A stretch of 64,000 bases of DNA from Alteribacter lacisalsi (GCF_003226345.1 NZ_PDOF01000001.1:992001-1056000), one strand, 5' to 3'; positions 29,860 through 40,033 are shown, counted from the first letter of the stretch. Numbers and translations are program-made. The notes: generated from the letters alone by a model not told the origin.

Positions 29860-32580
29860 ATGAAGTGGTATGAGATGGAGGTTGAAGAGGTTGAACAGGT
29901 CATCGACACAGATGCATCTCTTGGTCTGAATGATGAAGAAGCGGGAATGCGCCTGAAAAAGCACGGACTTAATAAGCTGGATGACGGCAGACGCACACCG
30001 CTGATCTTTCTGTTTATCTCCCAGTTCAAAGATTTTATGGTCCTCGTCCTTCTGGCGGCAACGCTCGTTTCGGGTCTGCTGGGAGAGTATATTGATGCGT
30101 TGACGATCATGATCATTGTTTTATTAAACGGCTTTCTGGGTTTCTTTCAGGAACGAAAAGCAGAGAAGTCGCTGGCTTCCTTAAAAGCTTTGTCTGCCCC
30201 CCAGATGACCGTACTCCGCAACGGGGAGTGGAGGAAAATCCCATCAACTGATGCGGTGATCGGGGATATCGTTAAACTCACTGCAGGTGACCGTGTCGGT
30301 GCCGACGTGCGTGTCATCACAAGTGAGAGCATGTATGTGGAGGAATCCGCCCTCACCGGGGAATCCCTTCCGGTCAGAAAATCAAAAGACCCGATTCGTT
30401 CCTCGGAAGCCCTGCCTCTCGGCGACCAGGAAAATATGGCATTCATGGGTACCCTCGTCACGCAGGGAAGCGGGACGGCGGTAGTTGTCGGATCAGGAAT
30501 GAAAACAGAAATGGGCAAGATCGCACACCTTCTTAAAACGACAGAATCGATGGAAACCCCTCTGCAGAAAAGACTTGAGCAGCTGGGCAAGATTCTGATC
30601 GCTGCCGCCCTGCTTCTAACAGCCCTCGTCGTTCTCTTTGGGATCATTCAGGGCCATGACGTATATACGATGTTTCTTGCAGGTGTATCCCTTGCAGTAG
30701 CTGCAATTCCGGAAGGACTGCCGGCAATCGTCACGGTCGCACTGGCTCTCGGAGTGCAGCGCATGATTAAACGCAACGCCATTGTAAGAAAACTGCCGGC
30801 TGTTGAAACACTTGGCTGTGCCACAGTGGTATGCTCCGATAAAACCGGTACCCTGACGCAGAACGAAATGACAGTCACTTCTTTATATGCTGACCATAAA
30901 ACCTGGTCGGTTACCGGGAGCGGTTTTAATCCATCAGGTGAATTTTACTCCGGCAGTAAAGAGATCAAACCTTCAGGTGAAAAGCCGCTTTGGCAGTTAC
31001 TTACGTTCGGGGTGCTGTGCAACAATTCCGCTATCAGGCAAAAAGATAACGGTGCATACGCGGTAGACGGGGATCCGACCGAAGGGGCACTGTTGGCAGC
31101 GGGAATGAAGGCTGGCGTCTCCCGAAATTCCCTGAATGACATTTACTCAGTAGAAAAGGAATTCCCGTTTGATTCCTCCAGAAAAATGATGAGCGTCATA
31201 GTGAAGAACAAGGAGACAGGGAGCCGCTTTATTGTGACGAAAGGAGCACCGGATGTGGTGCTTGAGCGCTCTGACTTTCTGCTCAGTAATGGCCGCAAGG
31301 GGAAAATGGGGCGCACGGAAAAAGAAAAACAGTTCCGTGCAGTGGAGGAAATGGCTTCGAATGCGCTCCGTACGATTGCCGTTGCCTCAAGAGAGCTGGC
31401 ACCTGGAGAGCATATAGAAGCGGAAAGTGATGCAGAAAGGGAACTTACGTTTATCGGCATTCAGGGTATGATTGATCCGCCCCGTGAGGAAGTCTACGGT
31501 GCAATTGATGAATGTAAACGTGCAGGCATAAAGACGGTCATGATAACAGGTGACCATGGTCTGACAGCGAAAGCGATCGCTGTAAAGCTTGGCATGCTGC
31601 CGATTGGAGGCAAGGTTCTCACCGGCTCGCAGCTGGCAAAAATGGAAACACCAGAACTGAGCGCAATCGTTGATGATGTGTACGTGTTCGCCAGAGTCAC
31701 ACCGGAAGACAAACTGAAGATTGTAAAGGCTCTTCAGTCAAGAGGGCACATCGTTGCCATGACAGGCGATGGCGTCAATGATGCTCCCGCCATCAAAGCA
31801 GCCAATATCGGGATTGCGATGGGCACGACCGGTACAGATGTGGCAAAAGAAGCCTCGTCACTTATTCTTAGCGATGATAATTTCAAAACGATCAAAGCAG
31901 CGATCAAAGAAGGGCGGAATATTTACGATAACATCCGCAAATTTATCCGCTATATGCTTGCATCGAACGTCGGTGAAATTCTGGTCATGCTCTTTGCCAT
32001 GATGCTCGGAATGCCGCTGCCTCTTGTGGCTATTCAGATCCTGTGGATTAACCTCGTCACAGACGGCCTGCCGGCTATGGCACTAGGGATGGATCAGCCT
32101 GAAGACGATGTGATGAAGCGGAAACCGCGTCCGCCGAATGAAAGCATCTTTGCAAGGAAACTCGGCTGGAAAGTGGTCAGCCGCGGATTTATGATCGGGA
32201 CTGTCACGCTGTTTGCATTCTGGCAGACGTACGAATCAAGCGGGCAGAACCTGATGCTGGCCCAGACTGTTGCCTTTGCAACACTGGTTATGGCCCAATT
32301 GATTCATGTTTTTGACTGCCGCAGTGAACATTCAGTGTTTCACCGGAATCCATTTGAAAACAGATATCTGGTAGGAGCCGTTATTTCTTCTATTCTTCTC
32401 ATGCTGGTGGTCCTTTATTATCCACCGCTGCAGCCGATCTTCCATACTGTCAGTCTTGGCTTTGAACACTGGCTGCTCATCCTCGGCTGTGCGTCCGTAC
32501 CGACAATTGCACTTGCAGGTTTCCAGCTCTTCGGACGAAAGGAAACTCTTGGCAGCAGACGCTCAACTATGATTAAATAA
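29860..32580 (+). CDS. yloB: P-type calcium-transporting ATPase (SERCA-like, YloB)
   Basis: A 906-residue type IIA P-ATPase. TGES of the actuator domain is at about 166, PEGLP in helix M4 at about 283, the phosphorylated Asp327 is in CSDKTGTLTQNEM, and TGDGVNDAPAI lies near 635. Ten membrane helices are expected, with the last four after about 690. B. subtilis YloB is a vegetative/spore Ca2+ ATPase of this kind. ATG 29860 follows GGAGTTGAGGTG. It is divergent from rqcH and followed by a hairpin at 32588-32633. Confidence 0.93.
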   Translation: MKWYEMEVEEVEQVIDTDASLGLNDEEAGMRLKKHGLNKLDDGRRTPLIFLFISQFKDFMVLVLLAATLVSGLLGEYIDALTIMIIVLLNGFLGFFQERKAEKSLASLKALSAPQMTVLRNGEWRKIPSTDAVIGDIVKLTAGDRVGADVRVITSESMYVEESALTGESLPVRKSKDPIRSSEALPLGDQENMAFMGTLVTQGSGTAVVVGSGMKTEMGKIAHLLKTTESMETPLQKRLEQLGKILIAAALLLTALVVLFGIIQGHDVYTMFLAGVSLAVAAIPEGLPAIVTVALALGVQRMIKRNAIVRKLPAVETLGCATVVCSDKTGTLTQNEMTVTSLYADHKTWSVTGSGFNPSGEFYSGSKEIKPSGEKPLWQLLTFGVLCNNSAIRQKDNGAYAVDGDPTEGALLAAGMKAGVSRNSLNDIYSVEKEFPFDSSRKMMSVIVKNKETGSRFIVTKGAPDVVLERSDFLLSNGRKGKMGRTEKEKQFRAVEEMASNALRTIAVASRELAPGEHIEAESDAERELTFIGIQGMIDPPREEVYGAIDECKRAGIKTVMITGDHGLTAKAIAVKLGMLPIGGKVLTGSQLAKMETPELSAIVDDVYVFARVTPEDKLKIVKALQSRGHIVAMTGDGVNDAPAIKAANIGIAMGTTGTDVAKEASSLILSDDNFKTIKAAIKEGRNIYDNIRKFIRYMLASNVGEILVMLFAMMLGMPLPLVAIQILWINLVTDGLPAMALGMDQPEDDVMKRKPRPPNESIFARKLGWKVVSRGFMIGTVTLFAFWQTYESSGQNLMLAQTVAFATLVMAQLIHVFDCRSEHSVFHRNPFENRYLVGAVISSILLMLVVLYYPPLQPIFHTVSLGFEHWLLILGCASVPTIALAGFQLFGRKETLGSRRSTMIK

Positions 32581-32587
32581 AAGAACA

Positions 32588-32633
32588 GGAAACAGGGGCT
32601 GAGCGTGAATTCCGCCCCTGATTTCCGTTTAGA
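32588..32633 (+). terminator. Probable terminator after yloB
   Basis: GGAAACAGGGGC pairs with GCCCCTGATTTCC with one bulge; the trailing GTTT is short. Confidence 0.55.
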
Positions 32634-32743
32634 CCGGAAAACGGCAGGTATTGCTTTCGTTCATACCGGCATACTGCCGTATCTTACTTTTCTTATCGTT
32701 TACCCCTGTGATATTCTAGTATATAAGAGTGGATGTGATTGAA

Positions 32744-33628
32744 ATGATAGTCAGTATGACCGGATACGGCCGGTCCGTAAAGGAAACCGCCGGTTATCAG
32801 CTTACAGTCGAAATGAAAACAGTCAATCACCGGTTCTGTGAAATGAATATCCGCATGCCCCGTCAGTTTATGAGTCTTGAGGATAAAGTGAAAAAAGCGA
32901 TCGGGCACCGCATGAACCGGGGAAAAGCCGATGTTTTTATTTCTGTCGGAGGCGAAAGCCTTGTCAAGCGGGGTATTCGCGTGGACTGGGATCTTTTCAG
33001 GGCTTACGCTGAAGCATTCAGTGAAATGAAACAGCTTCAGGGAGACGAAGGAGCCGCCCTCCCATATAGTGAGCTTATGTCGAACGAGGACGTTGTGACT
33101 GTTGAGGAAACCGATGATGTGAACGAGGAAATTCAAATGCTCCTGCTTGAAACCGTTGAGGAGGCTGCGGATCAGCTCTGGGCAATGCGTAAATCTGAAG
33201 GAGAAGAACTGGCAGCCGACCTGAAAAAACGTTCCGCCCAAATGAATGAATGGACAAAAGAACTTGCAGAATATGCACCGCTTGTAAAAAAACAGTATCA
33301 GAAAAGACTGGAAAAGAAAGTAAAGGACTTTCTTGAGGGGACACTTGAAATGGAAGAGTCCCGTATTCTTACGGAGGTTGCGGTTTTCAGCGATAAAGCG
33401 GACATTCAGGAGGAGCTTACACGTATTGACAGTCATCTGAAGCAGCTGGATTCGATCCTGGACAAAGGCGGAGTTGCCGGACGTAAACTGGATTTCCTCG
33501 TTCAGGAACTCAACCGTGAATTTAACACGATTGGTTCCAAAGCTAACGACCTTCAAATTAGCCAGAGAGTGGTCGATTTGAAAGCTGAGCTTGAAAAGGT
33601 AAAAGAACAGGTGCAGAACATAGAATAG
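32744..33628 (+). CDS. yloC: YicC/YloC-family endoribonuclease
   Basis: A 294-residue protein. The N-terminal YicC domain begins MIVSMTGYGR and the C-terminal DUF1732 domain carries GRKLDFLVQELNREFNTIGSKA (split across about 250-272). E. coli YicC and B. subtilis YloC have been reported as endoribonucleases. ATG 32744 fits the family N terminus; GTG 32729 upstream in frame would add five residues and neither has a strong ribosome site. It starts the yloC-remA-gmk-rpoZ-coaBC-priA series. Confidence 0.93.
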   Translation: MIVSMTGYGRSVKETAGYQLTVEMKTVNHRFCEMNIRMPRQFMSLEDKVKKAIGHRMNRGKADVFISVGGESLVKRGIRVDWDLFRAYAEAFSEMKQLQGDEGAALPYSELMSNEDVVTVEETDDVNEEIQMLLLETVEEAADQLWAMRKSEGEELAADLKKRSAQMNEWTKELAEYAPLVKKQYQKRLEKKVKDFLEGTLEMEESRILTEVAVFSDKADIQEELTRIDSHLKQLDSILDKGGVAGRKLDFLVQELNREFNTIGSKANDLQISQRVVDLKAELEKVKEQVQNIE

Positions 33629-33729
33629 GTATATGAAAAACCATTGAGGGCTATTTTAAATAGAAGAAGCATAAACGTGTCCTCAGTCGGCTGATCAATA
33701 AATTAACAGATAGGCAGGGGAAGTGCAGC

Positions 33730-33990
33730 ATGGATATCAAACTTATTAATATAGGATTTGGAAACATTGTTTCAGCAAACCGCATCATTTCCATTGTCAG
33801 CCCCGAAAGCGCACCTATAAAAAGGATTATTACCGACGCGCGCGACCGGAACATGCTCGTGGACGCTACATATGGAAGAAGAACGAGAGCTGTCATCATT
33901 GCTGACAGTGACCATGTCATATTATCAGCGGTGCAGCCTGAAACTGTGGCACAGCGGGTTCTTAACAAGGACGATGTGACCGATGAGTAA
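33730..33990 (+). CDS. remA: Extracellular matrix regulatory protein RemA
   Basis: An 86-residue DUF370 protein: [28 protein letters not shown] at the start and [13 protein letters not shown] in the centre. In B. subtilis RemA is an octameric-ring DNA-binding activator of matrix, osmoprotection and sRNA genes. ATG 33730 follows AGGCAGGGGAAG. It lies between yloC and gmk as ylzA does in B. subtilis. Confidence 0.95.
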   Translation: MDIKLINIGFGNIVSANRIISIVSPESAPIKRIITDARDRNMLVDATYGRRTRAVIIADSDHVILSAVQPETVAQRVLNKDDVTDE

Positions 33991-34060
33991 AATGAATGCT
34001 TGCGAACTGCCGTCTTTTTCTGTACATTAGTACAAAGGAATGTACGTTTACATTGATCCT

Positions 34061-34092
34061 GCCATCGGGCTTTATTTCCGATGGCTTCGTAT
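34061..34092 (+). terminator. Hairpin between remA and gmk
   Basis: GCCATCGG (34061-34068) / CCGATGGC (34078-34085), followed by TTCGTATTT. The T run is poor, so termination may be partial. Confidence 0.45.
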
Positions 34093-34167
34093 TTGGACGG
34101 AAAGCGGCCTGCTGAAGATCAATCAGCGCCGTTTGATGAGTAAGTAAAGCTGGAGGTAAAGAATTCT

Positions 34168-34782
34168 ATGAAAAAAGACCGAGGACTGCTTATCGTTCTC
34201 TCCGGACCATCAGGAGTCGGGAAAGGTACTGTTTGTGCCGCACTCAGAAAACACGATACGGATATCCAGTATTCTGTTTCTGCCACGACACGAAATCCCC
34301 GTGAAGGCGAAACCGACGGGGTGAATTACTTTTTTAAGAAAAAAGAAGAATTTGAGCACATGATTCAAAACAGCCAGCTTCTCGAATGGGCGCAGTACGT
34401 TGATAATTATTACGGCACGCCTCGGGAATATGTGGAACAGACCCTGGCAGAGGGTAAAGACGTCATTCTTGAGATTGAAGTCCAAGGTGCCCTGCAGGTC
34501 AGGGAATCCTTTTCAGAAGGTGTATTTATTTTCCTTATGCCGCCTAGTCTGAAAGAGCTTCGCAGCCGGATTGAAGGCCGCGGAACTGAAACGAAGGACC
34601 TGATTGACAGCCGGATGACAGTGGCAAAAGAAGAAATTGATATGATGAACAAATATGATTATGTTGTAGAGAACGATGAAGTGGAATCTGCGGTTGAACG
34701 GATAAAGTCGATTGTAACTGCTGAGCACTGCCGCCGTGAGCGGCTGATCGAAAAATACAAAGAATTAGCGGAGGTTGAGTAA
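34168..34782 (+). CDS. gmk: Guanylate kinase
   Basis: A 204-residue P-loop kinase that converts GMP to GDP. The P-loop is GPSGVGKGT (13-21), the GMP-binding block is [17 protein letters not shown] (about 38-54), and a lid region lies near 135-150. ATG 34168 follows GGAGGTAAAGAATTCT. It is directly abutted by rpoZ (0 nt between). Confidence 0.97.
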   Translation: MKKDRGLLIVLSGPSGVGKGTVCAALRKHDTDIQYSVSATTRNPREGETDGVNYFFKKKEEFEHMIQNSQLLEWAQYVDNYYGTPREYVEQTLAEGKDVILEIEVQGALQVRESFSEGVFIFLMPPSLKELRSRIEGRGTETKDLIDSRMTVAKEEIDMMNKYDYVVENDEVESAVERIKSIVTAEHCRRERLIEKYKELAEVE

Positions 34783-35004
34783 ATGTTAAATCCGTCGATC
34801 GATAACCTGATGAAAAAAATCAATTCAAAGTATACTCTCGTTACAGTGTCAGCAAAGCGTGCGCGGGATCTGCGTGACAATCCTGAAACGAAACTCAGAG
34901 TTGAGCATTCAAAGTCTCCAAACCTTGTTGGTAAAGCCCTTGAGGAAATTGATGCTGAACAGATTCATTTTGTCCGTGAAGAACTGAAGCCGGGCGAAGA
35001 ATAA
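34783..35004 (+). CDS. rpoZ: RNA polymerase omega subunit
   Basis: A 73-residue omega subunit. LNPSIDNLMKKINSKYTLVTVSAKRARDL carries the conserved YxLVxxxAKRAR core around 17-30, and VGKALEEI is the second block. It helps assemble and stabilise the beta' subunit. It begins immediately after the gmk stop with GGAGGTTGAGTAA upstream. Confidence 0.95.
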   Translation: MLNPSIDNLMKKINSKYTLVTVSAKRARDLRDNPETKLRVEHSKSPNLVGKALEEIDAEQIHFVREELKPGEE

Positions 35005-35005
35005 T

Positions 35006-35057
35006 AAAAGGGGATGTTTCCAATGGCCTGAGCGGCTGCGGAGATGTCCCTTTTTTT
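35006..35057 (+). terminator. Terminator after rpoZ
   Basis: AAAAGGGGATGTTTCC (35006-35021) pairs over 16 positions, with wobbles, to GGAGATGTCCCTTTTT, ending in T7. Confidence 0.8.
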
Positions 35058-35110
35058 GCTGTTTTAGGAGTATATAAAATTCGGTAACTGTTGATATATC
35101 TTTTTTATGC

Positions 35111-35236
35111 GGAGGTGCACGCCGGCAGTGAAACTCCTGCGGCAGTGGGTTGGCAGGGTGAGACCCCGCAGGGCAAAGCCCGAGGAGGCTCAGCGCCACC
35201 GCCGCGGAAAGCGAACGGACGGCGTGAAACGGAGCT
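35111..35236 (+). repeat. Dispersed ~120-bp repeat, copy 4
   Basis: Blocks AAACTCCTGCGGCA, GAGACCCCGCAGGG, AAGCCCGAGGAGGCTCAG and GCCGCGGAAAGCGAACGG in the same order as the other copies. The ends GTGCACGCCG and CGGCGTGAAAC are also inverted. It lies between the rpoZ terminator and the coaBC promoter. The rest of the 35058-35422 gap shows no gene. Confidence 0.85.
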
Positions 35237-35358
35237 TTTATGTTTAGGCGCGTCAGCGCTATTGTTCTGCAGCTGCAACTGTACTTTTCAACTCCCGCCT
35301 GCCATCGGCATTGAGATTTTGAACAGCCCTTATTTAAGGTGCTGGAGGAAAGAATTCT

Positions 35359-35387
35359 TTGTTTTCTGCGTTAAATTCCGATAAAGT
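35359..35387 (+). promoter_or_regulatory. Candidate promoter of coaBC
   Basis: TTGTTT (35359-35364), 17-bp spacer, TAAAGT (35382-35387), 36 bp before the coaBC start. Confidence 0.55.
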
Positions 35388-35422
35388 GAAAGTAGCGACA
35401 ATGAGACTCAGGGGGAATCACA

Positions 35423-36640
35423 GTGACGAACAGTAAAAAACGTATTTTGCTTTGTGTGACCGGAGGCATCGCCATGTTTAAAGCGGCAGCGCTCACAAGC
35501 AGGCTTTCCCAGAACGGCTATGATGTAAGGGTGATGATGACCGAATCAGCAGGGGAATTTGTTACTCCCCTTACTTTTCAGGCACTGTCAAGAAACCCTG
35601 TTTACACGAACACCTTCGATGAACAGGACCCTGCAAAAATAGCTCACATTGATGTGGCGGACTGGGCGGATCTGGTGATTATCGCACCGGCTACTGCGAA
35701 TGTGATCGGCAAATTGGCGAACGGAATTGCAGACGATATGGTCACTACCACCCTCCTTGCCAGTACGGCCCATGTTATGGTGGCGCCAGCCATGAATGTA
35801 CATATGTATGCCCATCCGGCAGTTTCGAAAAATATGGAAACACTTAAATCTTTCGGTTATACCTTTATCGAGCCAGGTGAAGGTTTTCTTGCCTGTGGTT
35901 ATGAAGGGAAGGGCCGCATGGAGGAGCCGGAGGTGATCATGGCTGAAGCGGAAGCCTTTTTCTCCCGCCGTGCTCATCCTGACTGGAATGGCGTGAGCGT
36001 CATTGTGACTGCCGGACCGACACGGGAAACGATCGATCCGGTCCGGTTTTTTTCGAACCGTTCATCCGGCAAAATGGGCTATGCCATTGCAGGGGAAGCG
36101 GCGAAACGGGGCGCAGAAGTGACGCTAATTTCCGGTCCTACTGTGCTGCCGGATCCTCCAGGGGCAGAAGTAATCAGGGTTGACTCCGCCGAAGAGATGT
36201 ACCATGAGGTGCTTTCACGCTATCATCGTGCCGATCTGGTTGTAAAATCCGCTGCAGTAGCCGATTACCGGCCGGCAGAAACCTTTCAGCATAAAGTGAA
36301 AAAAACAGATGGCACAATGAACATTGAAATGGAAAGAACTACAGATATTCTGAAGACCCTGGGGGAGCAGAAAGAGCATCAGATTCTCGTCGGTTTTGCA
36401 GCCGAATCGGAAAATGTTGCCGGCTATGCCAGAGGAAAGCTGGACAAAAAGAACCTCGACATGGTGGTGGCCAATTCAATCGTGGAAGCAGGCTCCGGTT
36501 TTCAGACGGACACCAATAAAGTGACTCTCATCGGAAGCAACGGTATGGAAAAGGAGCTTCCCCTCTTAACGAAGCAGGAAGTGGCACAGGCTGTCCTTGA
36601 TGAAGCGGCTCGGATTTTAAAGGAGAAGAGTCAGCTATGA
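35423..36640 (+). CDS. coaBC: Bifunctional phosphopantothenoylcysteine decarboxylase / phosphopantothenate-cysteine ligase
   Basis: A 405-residue coenzyme A pathway enzyme. The N-terminal CoaC flavodoxin-like domain (about 1-185) has the FMN/active-site PAMNVHMY and ACGYEGKGRM blocks. The C-terminal CoaB ligase (about 190-405) begins VIVTAGPTRETIDPVRF and carries SSGKMGYAIA. It converts 4'-phosphopantothenate to 4'-phosphopantetheine. GTG 35423 is chosen from AGGGGG (35409-35415). It overlaps priA by 4 nt. Confidence 0.96.
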   Translation: MTNSKKRILLCVTGGIAMFKAAALTSRLSQNGYDVRVMMTESAGEFVTPLTFQALSRNPVYTNTFDEQDPAKIAHIDVADWADLVIIAPATANVIGKLANGIADDMVTTTLLASTAHVMVAPAMNVHMYAHPAVSKNMETLKSFGYTFIEPGEGFLACGYEGKGRMEEPEVIMAEAEAFFSRRAHPDWNGVSVIVTAGPTRETIDPVRFFSNRSSGKMGYAIAGEAAKRGAEVTLISGPTVLPDPPGAEVIRVDSAEEMYHEVLSRYHRADLVVKSAAVADYRPAETFQHKVKKTDGTMNIEMERTTDILKTLGEQKEHQILVGFAAESENVAGYARGKLDKKNLDMVVANSIVEAGSGFQTDTNKVTLIGSNGMEKELPLLTKQEVAQAVLDEAARILKEKSQL

Positions 36641-39060
36641 TCGTAAGCGTCATAGTCGACGTCGAAAGTAAGCAGATTAACAGAGTCTTTGATTATCTGG
36701 TGCCGGAGCATTTTAAACAGACAGTCAGACCGGGAATGCGGATCATTGTTCCTTTCGGCCCGCGGAAGGTGCAGGGGTTTGTCATTCATACGAAACACGA
36801 GAGCGATGTCGATCCGGGCAGACTAAAGCCCTTTGACGATATCGTGGACGTTAAACCCGCTCTCACATCGGAACTTCTTGCACTGGCAGAGTGGCTCACA
36901 GACCACACTCTCTGTCTCCAGGTGACGGCACTGAAATCGATGCTTCCTGCCGCCATGAGGGCCGCCTACGATAAGCGAATCTCCCTTGCGGATGATGCTT
37001 CCCGCACGAATCTCGACAGTGCACTTCTCCCCTTTTTTAAACGGACCGGGGATGTGATGTGGGATGAGGTGAAAAAAACCGAACCCGGATTGCTTAAAAT
37101 CGTCCAGAAGGAAGTGAAAAACGGGCTTCTCACAATTGAACCGGTGGTAAAATCACGTGAAACAAAGAAGCGTGTGACGGTGATCGAACCGCTTCTCCCA
37201 CAAGATCAGCTTCTCGAAAAGGCGGATGAAACAGATGCCCGGGCGCCGAAGCAGGCGCTCCTGCTAAGGTATTTATCCAAAATCACCGCACCGGCCGCGC
37301 TTACACGGCTTCTTGAGGAAACCGGCATATCCAGAGCCACGGTGAAAGCAGCGGTTAAAAACGGCTGGGCGGACCAGAGGCAGGTTGAGGAGTATCGTGA
37401 TCCGTATGAAGGAAGGGAATTTAAATCAACCGAACCTCTTCCACTGATGAACCAGCAGAAAGAGGCACTCGATTCAATCTGCCGGTCACTTGATGAAAAC
37501 GAGCATCGCACCTATCTCCTGCACGGCATTACAGGGAGCGGAAAAACAGAAGTATACCTTCAGGCGATTGACCGCGCGCTCAAACAGGGGAAAGAAGCAA
37601 TCGTCCTCGTGCCCGAAATCAGTCTTACCCCTCAGATGGTGCACCGGTTTAAGGAACGTTTTGGATCTGACGTTGCGGTTTTACACAGCGCTCTTTCCAA
37701 AGGGGAAAAGTATGATGAATGGCGTAAAATCCGTGACCGGGAAGTGACAGTAGCTGTCGGTGCCCGCTCAGCGATCTTTGCACCTTTTGAAAACCTCGGT
37801 ATGATTATTATTGATGAGGAGCACGAGACGAGTTACAAACAGGAGGAAGAGCCCAGGTACCATGCCAGGGATGTAGCTGTGGAACGTGGGCGCACATACA
37901 GCTGCCCCGTCGTTCTCGGCAGTGCCACCCCGTCTCTCGAGAGCTTCGCAAGAGCCAAAAAAGGGGTTTACACCCTTTTGACAATGGGCAGCAGGGTGAA
38001 TAATGTAAAGCTGCCCGGTGTAAGGATCGTCGATATGAGAGAGGAACTCAGGAACGGGAACCGGAGCATGTTTTCCACAGACCTGCTTGACGCCATGAAC
38101 GACCGCCTTGAAAAAAAAGAGCAAATGGTTCTTTTTTTAAACAGGCGTGGGTATTCGACCTTTATTATGTGTCGAGACTGTGGCTACGTAGCAGAATGTC
38201 CACACTGTGATATTTCGCTTACCTATCACCGTTCAAACCAGACGTGCCAGTGTCATTACTGCGGCTATCATGTTACACGGCCGAATCGGTGCCCTGACTG
38301 CGAAAGTGAGCATATTCGTTTTTTCGGATCCGGTACACAGCGGGTCGAAGAAGAACTGAAAAAGGTGCTCCCGGAAGCAAGGGTCATTCGGATGGATGTG
38401 GACACGACCCGGCGGAAAGGAAGCCACGAAAAGCTGCTTACCGCGTTTGAAAAAGGGGATGGAGACATTCTTCTCGGTACACAGATGATTGCTAAAGGGC
38501 TGGATTTTCCAAACATTACGCTCGTCGGCGTCCTTACGGCTGACACGATGCTCCATATTCCGGACTTCAGATCGTCCGAGAAAACGTTTCAGCTACTCAC
38601 GCAGGTGAGCGGCAGAGCAGGTCGCCATAAAAAACCCGGCGAAGTGATCGTCCAGAGCTATACGCCTGATCACTTCAGTATTCAGCTCGTGAAAAATCAC
38701 GACTACCTTTCTTTTTTTGGGCGTGAAATGGTGTACCGCAGACAAAGTGACTATCCGCCTTACTTTTTTATGGCTCTGATTAATATCAGCTCCGAGGACC
38801 TTACCAAAGTCGTTACTGTGTCAGGTAAAATAGGGGAATTTCTTAGAAAAAGCCTTGCTGAAACAACGGTTGTTCACGGACCGGCAGCCTCGGCAGTTCC
38901 TCGGATAAAGGATAGATATCGTTACCAATGCATGGTAAAATACAAGACTGAACCGAAGCTTGCCCATACATTAAAGGAAATTTTAAAAACATATCAGACA
39001 GAAATGACTAGATCGGATCTTGCCATAACGATTGATACAAATCCATACATGCTCATGTAA
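36637..39060 (+). CDS. priA: Primosomal replication restart helicase PriA
   Basis: An 807-residue superfamily 2 3'-5' helicase. The N-terminal DNA-binding domain (about 1-110) is followed by Walker A GITGSGKTE near 297, the DEEH box at about 393, and a zinc-binding insertion with eight cysteines at about 511-558 (CRDCGYVAECPHC and so on). TQMIAKGLDFPN belongs to the helicase C domain. It reloads replisomes at stalled forks. ATG 36637 overlaps the coaBC stop. The def gene that usually follows is missing. Confidence 0.96.
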   Translation: MIVSVIVDVESKQINRVFDYLVPEHFKQTVRPGMRIIVPFGPRKVQGFVIHTKHESDVDPGRLKPFDDIVDVKPALTSELLALAEWLTDHTLCLQVTALKSMLPAAMRAAYDKRISLADDASRTNLDSALLPFFKRTGDVMWDEVKKTEPGLLKIVQKEVKNGLLTIEPVVKSRETKKRVTVIEPLLPQDQLLEKADETDARAPKQALLLRYLSKITAPAALTRLLEETGISRATVKAAVKNGWADQRQVEEYRDPYEGREFKSTEPLPLMNQQKEALDSICRSLDENEHRTYLLHGITGSGKTEVYLQAIDRALKQGKEAIVLVPEISLTPQMVHRFKERFGSDVAVLHSALSKGEKYDEWRKIRDREVTVAVGARSAIFAPFENLGMIIIDEEHETSYKQEEEPRYHARDVAVERGRTYSCPVVLGSATPSLESFARAKKGVYTLLTMGSRVNNVKLPGVRIVDMREELRNGNRSMFSTDLLDAMNDRLEKKEQMVLFLNRRGYSTFIMCRDCGYVAECPHCDISLTYHRSNQTCQCHYCGYHVTRPNRCPDCESEHIRFFGSGTQRVEEELKKVLPEARVIRMDVDTTRRKGSHEKLLTAFEKGDGDILLGTQMIAKGLDFPNITLVGVLTADTMLHIPDFRSSEKTFQLLTQVSGRAGRHKKPGEVIVQSYTPDHFSIQLVKNHDYLSFFGREMVYRRQSDYPPYFFMALINISSEDLTKVVTVSGKIGEFLRKSLAETTVVHGPAASAVPRIKDRYRYQCMVKYKTEPKLAHTLKEILKTYQTEMTRSDLAITIDTNPYMLM

Positions 39061-39076
39061 AAAGGGAGCGTTTCAT

Positions 39077-40033
39077 ATGAAAATTGTCTTTATGGGAACA
39101 CCGGACTTTGCTGTACCGGTTCTTCGCATGCTTATCGAAGAGAATTATGATATCCAGGCGGTCGTCACACAGCCGGACCGCCCGAAAGGCCGCAAACGGA
39201 CACTCACACCACCACCGGTAAAAGAGGAAGCGCTGAAGCACAGTCTGCCCGTTCTGCAGCCGGAAAAAATCAGAATGGATGAAGAATGGCAGAAAGTAGC
39301 CTCACTTGCCCCTGATCTGATTGTAACCGCAGCATTTGGCCAGATCCTACCGAAAGGCCTGCTTGATGTGCCTCCTCTCGGCTGCGTAAATGTTCATGCT
39401 TCCCTCCTGCCGAAGTACCGCGGCGGTGCACCAATACATAAAGCGGTTATCGACGGTGAAAAAGAAACGGGAATCACGATTATGTACATGGTCGAAGCTC
39501 TTGATGCCGGTGATATCCTGTCCCAGTCTTCCATCCCGATCAGTGAGGATGATTCCACAGGCAGTCTGTTTGAACGTCTGTCGGAGCTTGGTGCCTCGCT
39601 TCTGAAGGATACACTTCCTGCTATTGAACAGGGAACGGTAACAGCCCGGCCGCAGGATGAGAAACTTGTGACCTATGCACCGAATATTACAAAGGAAATG
39701 GAACGGATTAACTGGAACAAGGACGCCGGAGCTGTGTTCAACCTCGTGCGGGGTCTGCACCCATGGCCGGTAGCCTATACGGTGGTGGGCGGTGCCCGCC
39801 TGAAAGTTTGGTGGGCAGAAAAAGCAGACGGGGATTACGACGGGGAACCTGGCACAATTGCCGCCATTGATGAAACCGGCATTACCGTGGTGGCCGGTGA
39901 CCGTAAAGGGGTTAAACTTACAGATCTTCAGCCGGCAGGAAAGAAAAGAATGGACGCGGCCACATTTTTCCGCGGGGCCGGAAGTAAGCTTGAACCCGGT
40001 ATGAAAGTAGGGCAGACCAATGACGAAAAGTAA
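39077..40033 (+). CDS. fmt: Methionyl-tRNA formyltransferase
   Basis: A 318-residue enzyme that formylates initiator Met-tRNA with 10-formyl-THF. The catalytic block NVHASLLPKYRGGAPI (about 108-123) contains the key Asn and His, and DAGDIL follows near 145. The C-terminal OB-like domain binds tRNA. ATG 39077 follows AAGGGAGCG; a longer frame start inside priA is rejected. Only 16 nt separate it from priA, where B. subtilis carries def. Confidence 0.96.
   Translation: MKIVFMGTPDFAVPVLRMLIEENYDIQAVVTQPDRPKGRKRTLTPPPVKEEALKHSLPVLQPEKIRMDEEWQKVASLAPDLIVTAAFGQILPKGLLDVPPLGCVNVHASLLPKYRGGAPIHKAVIDGEKETGITIMYMVEALDAGDILSQSSIPISEDDSTGSLFERLSELGASLLKDTLPAIEQGTVTARPQDEKLVTYAPNITKEMERINWNKDAGAVFNLVRGLHPWPVAYTVVGGARLKVWWAEKADGDYDGEPGTIAAIDETGITVVAGDRKGVKLTDLQPAGKKRMDAATFFRGAGSKLEPGMKVGQTNDEK

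Noticed and set aside
32693-33556. Open frame of 287 codons on the minus strand
   Set aside because: It lies entirely opposite yloC, has no ribosome site and its translation looks like reverse-complement composition, with no domain.
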